64,000 nucleotides of DNA from Isoetes taiwanensis (taxonomy: Eukaryota; Streptophyta; Lycopodiopsida; Isoetales; Isoetaceae). The stretch covers positions 10,006,092 to 10,070,091 of the forward strand of contig JAJEKV010000038.1 in NCBI GenBank assembly GCA_021234155.1, read 5' to 3'. The translations under genes were made by a program, and so were the position numbers. Position 1 is the first letter of the stretch; every line of letters begins with the position of its first letter. The notes under the pieces are model-generated. The model did no database searches and was not told the origin of the DNA. It was given only the letters and a program-made list of their open reading frames with translations. Below are positions 57,143 to 64,000 of the stretch, piece after piece.

Positions 57143-58600
57143 GTTGACTAGTTGCCTATAGCAATTTGAGTTTGGCTTTGTTGGTCATAATACCTGGTTC
57201 TTACAGTAAGTTGGATGCTTTGGACTTATGCCCAGAGTTAGAACCCCATTCCGAGCTCGATAGTTTGGCCGAACTGGAGGAACAAGTCATTTTTCTGCCG
57301 TGCCCCTATGTCGAGAAAGGGAAAATTTGGGGCTTGGCACATCCATGTGATGGATGGCCAATTTTTTTTTTCAGGGTCATTTCTTGGGACATAAGCTACC
57401 ATTTGAACGGTGGGATTAACAGATGGAGTTGTTTTGCTTCCCCGATAATTAAACCCTATTAAATCTGTAGGGTTTACAATTTGGCAGCCTTCCCTACCTC
57501 TGAAGTTGTTGAGAGCTTGCATCTGAGGGGTTCTCTCGAGGCTTTGAAGAGAGACCTCAAGAGGGAGAAAAAAACCCTCCCCATGCACGGTTCCAAACTT
57601 GCCGCATAACGATGGCTCAGAACAAGAGGACATCGTCACGTATTGCATGCCGTGAAGGCTCGAAATAGCCGGTTCGATTGACGATTGCATCCGAAGATCA
57701 GAGTTATCCCACGACACATGGTTTGGAAGTAGACAATCGATCAAATACCCGGATTACCAAGTACATACTATCTTTACACTATAGCATTAGGCTAGTAGTG
57801 CATTGAGTTTAAAGGTTGACTAGTTGCCTATAGAAATTTGAGTTTGGCTTTGTTGTTCATAATACCGGGTTCCTCTGATAAGTTGGATGCTTTGGACATA
57901 TGCGGAGTTAGAACCCCATTCGAAAGCTCGATGGTTTGGCCTAACTGGAGGAACAAGTCATTTTTCTTTGGGCCCCTAATATGAGAAAGGGAAATTTGGG
58001 GATTGGCACATCCATGTGGTGGATGGCCAATTTTTTTTTCAGGGTCATTTTTTCGGAGATAAGCTACCCTTTGAACGGTGGGATTAACAGATGGAGTTGT
58101 TTTGCTTCCCCGATAATTAAACCCTATTAAATCTATAGGGTTTACAATTTGGCAGCCTTCCCTACCTCTGAAGTTGTTGAGAGCTTGCATGCAGGGTTCC
58201 CTCGAGGCTTTGAAGAGAGACCTCAAGAGGGAGAACGAAAAAACCCTCCCCATGCACCGGTTCCAAACTTGCCGCCTTAGAATCCACGCTCGTAACAAGC
58301 AGGACATCGTACGACTGTGCATGCCAGAAGGCTCGAAATGACAGTTCGATTGCACGATTGCATCCGAAAGGTCAGAGACATGGTTGCGAAGTAGACAATC
58401 GATCAAATCCCCAGATTACCAAGTACATACTATCTTTACACTATAGCACTAGGCTAGTAGTGCATTGAGCGAAAGGTTGACTAGTTGCCTATAGCAATTT
58501 GAGTTTGGCTTTGTCGGTCATAATACCTGGTTCCTACAGTAAGTTGGATGCTTTGGACTTATGCCCAGAGTTAGAACCCCATTCCGAGCTCGATAGTTCC
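57143..58600. repeat. ~665-bp tandem repeat array, right part
   Basis: Begins with GTTGA and CTAGTTGCC, completing the unit cut by the chromovirus. Further starts of TAAGTTGGATGCTTTGGAC are near 57207, 57878 and 58540, giving periods of about 670 and 663 bp. The last copy stops after GAGCTCGATAGTT near 58600. Confidence 0.85.
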
Positions 58601-58799
58601 ATCCTTATACCTTCCTGATCCACATATGGGGCAACTGGTATAGTCCTTATCTTCTTATATTATAATGTTATACCGTAAGTGCGTAGTGCATCGAGCCCTA
58701 ATTTGAATGGCCGAGATCATCTGGATGCATTAAACCCCTAGATTTAGGGTTTGCACGACTTACCAACCGATTGGTGATTGGTCGTAAAACCGATCTCTT

Positions 58800-59885
58800 A
58801 AGGGGAAAGGGTAAATGAAAAGGGGGAAAAGGAAAAGGGAAAAAAGAAAAAAGGGAAAAGAAAAGGAAAAAGAGAAAGGGTGGGGAAAAGAAAAAGACAT
58901 GGGGAAAAGGAAAAGGCAAATCCAAAAAGGAAAAAAAAAGGGGGAAAAAGGAAAAGGGAAGTGGAAAGAGAGAATGTGAAGGGCAAAAAGGCATGGGGAA
59001 AAGGGAAAAGGGTAAAAGGAAAAGGGAAAAAGGAAAAGGGAAAATAGGAAAAGGGAAAAGAAAAGGGAAAAAAAAAAGGAAAAGGGAAGTGGAAAAGAGA
59101 ATGTGAAGGGCTAAAAGACATGGGGAAAAGGGAAAAGGTAAAAAAAAAAGGGAAAAAAGGAAAAAGAGAAAAGAAAAGGAAAAAGAAAGGGTGGTGAAAG
59201 GAAAAGGCATGGGGAAAAAGGGAAAAGGGTAAAAGGCATGGGAAGGAAAAAGGAAAAGGTAAAAAGAAAAAAGGGTAAAAAAGGAAAAGGGAAAAGAAAA
59301 GGGAAAAAAGGAAAAGGGAAGTGGAAAGAGAGAATGTGAAGGGCAAAAAGGCATGGGGAAAAGGGAAAAGGGTAAAAGGAAAAGGATAAAAATAAAAAAG
59401 GAAAGGAAAAGGGAAAAAGGAAAAGAAAAGGGAAGTGGAAATAGAGAATGTGAAGGGCAAAAAGGCATGGGGAAAAGGGAAAAGGGTGGGAAAAGGGCAT
59501 GGGAAAAGGGAAATAGAAAAGAAAGAAGAATGGAAAAGGGGGGAAAGAGAGAGAGGCACGGGAAAAAGGAAATGAGGAAAATGGAAAAGCGGAAGAGACG
59601 AAGGGAACATGGAAAAGGGAAAGAGGGAAAGGGCGAGGAGATGGAAAAAGGGAAGGTAAAAAGGGCATGAAAAACGGAAGGGAGAAAAGAAAAATGGAAG
59701 GGAAAAGGTTACACAAAAAAAAGAGGAAAAGAGTGGGAAAAGGAGGAAAAGAGAAGGGAAAATAGGCGAGGAAAAGAGAAGGGAAAATAGGCATGGAAAA
59801 GGGCGAAAGAGAAAAAGGTTAAGAAAAAGGGAAGACATGGAAAAAGGGTGGGGAAAAGAGAAGGCATAAAAAAAGAAAAAGGACG
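58800..59885. repeat. ~1.08-kb polypurine tract with internal long repeats
   Basis: Almost only A and G on the plus strand (GGAAAAGGG units). The marker GAGAATGTGAAGGGC recurs near 58972, 59098, 59333 and 59446, so blocks of roughly 115-235 bp were duplicated. Apparent proteins of up to 346 residues on the minus strand are F/P/L/S-only artefacts. Confidence 0.9.
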
Positions 59886-59892
59886 TAAGGGT

Positions 59893-60170
59893 CAGTTGTA
59901 ACGCATTTCAACATCTAACTTGAAACACGTTTCAAAGTTGTAACGCATTTAATTTGTAACGCGTTTCAGAGGAGTTGTAACGCATTTCGAACTTCTACTT
60001 TGAAACGCGTTTTGGGGTTGAAACGATATTGGATTGTAACGCATTTCAAACATATTTGTAACGCGTTACAAATGCTAAATTTTGTAACGCGTTTCAAGAA
60101 ATCAATTTTGTTCTTTGTTACGCGCTACAACTAACTTTGCGTTTCAAAGTTTTAAAGCGTTACTATTAGA
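59893..60170. repeat. Cluster of TTGTAACGCGTTTCAA-like motifs
   Basis: About 13 copies of GTAACGCATTTC, GTAACGCGTTTC, GAAACGCGTTTT and related words in both orientations within 280 bp. One is the perfect palindrome GTAACGCGTTAC (about 60058). The layout resembles a transposon subterminal region. An end was not identified. Confidence 0.8.
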
Positions 60171-60345
60171 GCGTATCAAACCCCCCTAAATTCTATTAGT
60201 GTCTGTTTAGGGTTTAGATTTAACGGCAAAACTCGCAGCCTTTTGTTTCGCATAGCCACTTCCACGAACTTGAGTGATCTTTCATCGACCAAGATGGCCA
60301 CCAGACCTCTTTCGGCTAGTTAGGTGACTCTTCGGCTATGCCAGA

Positions 60346-61299
60346 CCACGATTTGTGCAGTCCAGTATTCAAGGTAAGAAGGCAGTACTTCTTGAAGCTT
60401 CTGTGTTTAATTTTTAGCTTCATTCATGTCTTTCAGGCACCATCCGTTTCTTCAAATTCGGCTTCACATACTCTGAACGATTCATATCTGAATTCACAGA
60501 GCTGAATTCATGCCTTAATGCGTGAGTGAATCTGAGGGTCGAAATTTGAAGTAAGTTTTTAATCTCTCAATATTGCCTTGAACTACCTAGGCTTGCCTTG
60601 AACTGCCTATTCTGGTGGCTTGGCTTGGTTTGAACTGCCTCTAAATGGGAAGGATTGATCAACCAATGGGTTTTCCTCCATTGAATTATTATTTCCACCA
60701 AGACGCCGTCATCTTTGGAAGAAAGGCGACTTTTAAGAATGAGACATATGAATTAGAGCAGCTCAAACAGGTTTGAGGATGTGGCCTCATTAATTAGAAC
60801 ACATCCTCAATATAATGAGTGACAGGAGAAGGGCATTGTAGAGATTAAATTTAACATTATTCATGCTAAGAAGCGGATTAAAGAAGCTGAAAAATGAAAT
60901 CCTTCCACAAGGAATGGTTTAGGCAAGGTCGTCCAGGAAGATGATGGGAAATTGAAGATGATGAGAAATTAGTACGACATAAAGACCAAGATGAAGAGGA
61001 AAATTTGCAACACGATGAAGGGGAGCAACATGATGGAGATTGCCAAGCTTATGTCTTGCAAAAGCCCAAGGGGATTGCTATAGGATTTTAAGCTAAGAAA
61101 GAAAGTCAACTCATGTTATTGTAGAACTAAATCTGGAACTTCAAAAGTCACTGACTCTTAGAATGTAAATGGAGTTCAGAAGTTAGGCACAGTGCCAGGA
61201 TCTCCTAAGTCTCACTCCTTGGTTTAGAAGATAAGTAGAGTTGATCAAATGCGGCGAACAATCTTTTTGTGCATTATTTGTTCTGAGATTGATTTTGCC
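60346..61299. repeat. Triplicated sequence, copy A
   Basis: Starts CCACGATTTGTGCAGTCCAG and ends TGTTCTGAGATTGATTTTGCC. Contains intron-like signals (AAGGTAAGAAGG, CTTTCAGGCACC). The middle reads ETYELEQLKQ and SLIRTHPQYNE on the plus strand with stops, so it may derive from a gene. Function unknown. Confidence 0.85.
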
Positions 61300-61909
61300 C
61301 TAAGTTCGTAAGATGTGCGCATCTTAAAATAAGATGCTTAGATGTGAATGTGTGCGCATCGACACCCGCATCTGACATAGATGCTTCACCTTATTTTTTC
61401 AAAAAAAAAATTTTGCCAAAAACACTTGGATTAGGTTGCCTGATATCGATGACCCTAAAATAGGTGCAGTTTGTTGCCTCTTTGGCCTTCTGTAACCATT
61501 TTCTCTTCAAAGCTCTTTGTTGACGATGGGGCAAGCGACAAACCGGGTATGTAAGGTCTATAAGGAGGTCGAGAGTTGGGCCAGAAGTTTGCATCTGGAT
61601 TGAGAGGTCAGCAACAGAGAAAAAGGGTATGCTATAGCCGATCGGGGAGACCTCGCAACAACGCCGAAGGATTCGCGAAGAAGAAACCCGTGAATAACAA
61701 GATCTGTAACAGTTTTCTCTTCTATTATTCATAAATATTCTGTATTTTAATTCTAAAAGTCTTTATGGATCAAAGGTATTTAAGGCTCCAATAGAGTGAC
61801 GGTATTTTTTGACAATTTAATTTTTTTTTTCAAACGCATCTTAACCGCATCTTAAAACTTAGATGCTTTAGATGCTTTCGATGTGTCGCATCTGACGCAT
61901 CTCTCTTAA
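61300..61909. mobile_element. 610-bp non-autonomous transposon inserted at a repeat junction
   Basis: It splits the copy A/copy B junction. Elsewhere the junction reads TTTTGCCACGATTTGTGC, whereas here GCC is present on both sides (61297-61299 and 61910-61912), a 3-bp duplication. The ends, CTAAGTTCGTAAGATG and (complement) TTAAGAGAGATGCGTCAGATG, are weakly inverted. AGATGC/GCATCT words cluster at both ends. A 113-codon minus-strand frame inside (61391-61732) is not recognised. Confidence 0.65.
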
Positions 61910-61910
61910 G

Positions 61911-62891
61911 CCACGGTTTGTGCAGTCCAGTATTCAAGGTAAGAAGGCAGTACTTCTTGAAGCTTCTGTGTTTAATTTTTAGCTTCATTCATGTCTTTCA
62001 GGCACCATCCGTTTCTTCAAATTTGGCTTCACATACTCTGAACGATTCATATCTGAATTCACAGAGCTGAATTCATGCCTTAATGCGTGAGTGAATCTGA
62101 GGGTCGAAATTTGAAGTAAGTTTTTAATCTCTCAATATTGCCTTGAACTACCTAGGCTTGCCTTGAACTGCCTATTCTGGTGGCTTGGCTTGGTTTGAAC
62201 TGCCTCTAAATGGGAAGGATTGATCAACCAATGGGTTTCCTCCATTGAATTATTATATCCGGTCGGACGCGTCTGTGGCTTTGGAAGAAAGGCAGCTTTT
62301 TAAGAATGAGACATATGAATTAGAGCAGCTCAAACAGTTTGAGGATGTGGCCTCATTAATTAGAACACATCCTCAATATAATGAGTGACAGGAGAAGGGC
62401 ATTGTAGAGATTAAATTTAACATTATTCATGCTAAGAAGCGGATTAAAGAAGCTGAAAAATGAAATCCTTCCACAAGGAATGGTTTAGGCAAGGTCGTCC
62501 AGGAAGATGATGGGAAATTGAAGATGATGAGAAATTGGTACGACATAAAGACCAAGATGAAGAGGAAAATTTGCAACACGATGAAGGGGAGCAACATGAT
62601 GGAGATTGCCAAGCTTATGTCTTGCAAAAGCCCAAGGGGATTGCTATAGGATTTTAAGCTAAGAAAGAAAGTCAACTCATGTTATTGTAGAACTAAATCT
62701 GGAACTTCAAAAGTCACTGACTCTTAGAATGTAAATGGAGTTCAGAAGTTAGGCACAGTGCCAGGATCTCCTAAGTCTCACTCCTTGGTTTAGAAGATAA
62801 GTGCAGCATCAATGCAGCAATGCAAATTAGAGTTGATCAAATGCGGCGAACAATCTTTTTGTGCATTATTTGTTCTGAGATTGATTTTGCC
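61911..62891. repeat. Triplicated sequence, copy B
   Basis: About 98% similar by eye to copy A over its length, with a 28-bp extra segment (GTGCAGCATCAATGCAGCAA and on) near 62800. Confidence 0.85.
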
Positions 62892-63141
62892 ACGATTTGT
62901 GCAGTCCAGTATTCAAGGTAAGAAGGCAGTACTTCTTGAAGCTTCTGTGTTTAATTTTTAGCTTCATTCATGTCTTTCAGGCGCCATCCATTTCTTCAAA
63001 TTCGGCTTCACATACTCTGAACGATTCATATCTGAATTCACAGAGCTGAATTCATGCCTTAATGCGTGAGTGAATCTGAGGGTCGAAATTTGAAGTAAGT
63101 TTTTAATCTCTCAATATTGCCTTGAACTACCTAGGCTTGCC
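62890..63141. repeat. Triplicated sequence, copy C (truncated)
   Basis: The first 252 bp of the unit, ending CTAGGCTTGCC, then unrelated A+T-rich DNA. Confidence 0.85.
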
Positions 63142-64000
63142 CACAAGGCCCCCAAAAAATAATTGTTATTAGTTTTTCGTAGCAATTTTTCCATAAAACC
63201 ACAATAATAAACTAATGTAAGTTTGTGGGTTAATATGTTGATTAACCATGAAGACTTATGTAGTATGGTTCTTACATGTGATCTATTGTTCTAGTTTTTT
63301 TCCATAGTTCAAGATTGTAGCATTTTATGATAGTTAATTTGCATGGTTTAATACTATGGTTTTAATAGTGCTTTGTTGTTATGTTCTATGTATGTGGGCA
63401 ATAAACTAGTAACGATTTATTTTTTTAGTTCATGCAACTTAAAGCGGTTGCCTAGTGAAGTTATTGACATCTTTTTATATGAACCATTGTTGTTCTATAC
63501 AACAAAATATCTCAACATTTTATCAAAAGACATAAGCTAACTGCTAATGGTTTTTTCATCAAGAGAGTAAATACTTGCACCTTCTAACCTATTCAATATT
63601 AGAAAGAACAAGTGGTGCTTGAGACAAACAATTAGTACTGGTTTAACAAAAGTATTCGCATATGTTCAACGTGGAAACCATTGTTATTTTAAGACAGCAA
63701 TTCTCTTAACTTCCTCCATCAAAAACTTAATGTTTTTGTTATGTAAGCTTGATAGTGGTTTTAATAAAAATTAAGGGACGTTCATCGAGCCCTCCTATAC
63801 AAATGGCTAATTATACAATATACGATATTGCACTAGGAGCAAATTCAAGCACCCAAGGATTTGAACCCTGGCATTTCCAATGGCTATAAATGAGAACTCT
63901 AAACTTTCTAAAAAGGTTCAAATCAATCAAAGACCAAAAATTAATTTACATAGTCACTAATCATTGACAATTGATAGCAAAACACGAGATTCTAATAGAA
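63142..64000. other. Intergenic A+T-rich DNA
   Basis: No supported gene or repeat seen. Confidence 0.4.

Noticed and set aside
58698-59838. Long minus-strand open frames of 256, 227 and 346 codons, plus a plus-strand one
   Set aside because: They consist of F, P, L, S (or K, E, G, R) only and follow from the polypurine composition.

Overview
This window is nuclear DNA from a land plant. It holds interrupted genes with GT..AG introns, a plant-type caffeate O-methyltransferase relative, remnants of a CutC-like gene and of a plastid-type enoyl-ACP reductase, Ty3/gypsy LTR retrotransposons (one a chromovirus), Helitron termini, and long A+T-rich intergenic stretches. A seed-free plant such as a fern or lycophyte is my guess. 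It rests only on the mix of DUF7869-type elements and the divergence of the O-methyltransferase from flowering-plant COMTs, so treat it as inference.

Layout. 0.6-8.0 kb: a decayed two-gene locus. A minus-strand DUF7869-type (transposase-like) gene and a plus-strand gene with a beta-class N4/N6 DNA methyltransferase domain diverge from an intergenic region packed with GTGTATTCnnGAATACAC palindromes. 8.4-16.2 kb: mostly non-coding, starting with a Helitron-type 3' end. 16.5-17.1 kb: 5' half of a cutC-like gene. 17.36-20.85 kb: a PIF/Harbinger-like element (TAA target duplication, GGGTACC ends, subterminal repeats) carrying an enoyl-ACP reductase fragment. 21.6-23.8 kb: an AGATTC-rich array and a 643-bp tandem duplication. 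24.8-25.4 kb: an unrecognised two-exon coding remnant, then a second Helitron-type end. 26.7-28.0 kb: a complete three-exon O-methyltransferase gene, the best intact host gene here. 28.3-33 kb: small repeats and exon-like fragments. 33.2-36.7 kb: a foldback repeat family with a 1.25-kb near-perfect inverted repeat. 37.4-42.3 kb: a Tat-like gypsy integrase split by a 3,959-bp Helitron-like insertion. 42.3-58.6 kb: a ~665-bp tandem repeat array split by a 13.1-kb chromovirus (LTRs, 5-bp target duplication, primer site, polypurine tract, gag, pol, chromodomain, and three or more extra sense ORFs ahead of gag). 58.8-60.2 kb: a 1-kb polypurine tract and a cluster of TTGTAACGCGTTTCAA-like motifs. 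60.3-63.1 kb: a ~0.98-kb sequence in three tandem copies, one interrupted by a 610-bp transposon.

The window is a nest of mobile elements around few host genes. The only gene I would call functional is the O-methyltransferase. The most unusual locus is the DUF7869/DNA-methyltransferase pair with its palindromes. One caution covers the whole window: differences between the two chromovirus LTRs pile up at CAG/CTG sites, and one frameshift in the cutC remnant has the same flavour. Some 'broken' genes may therefore reflect consensus errors, not decay.
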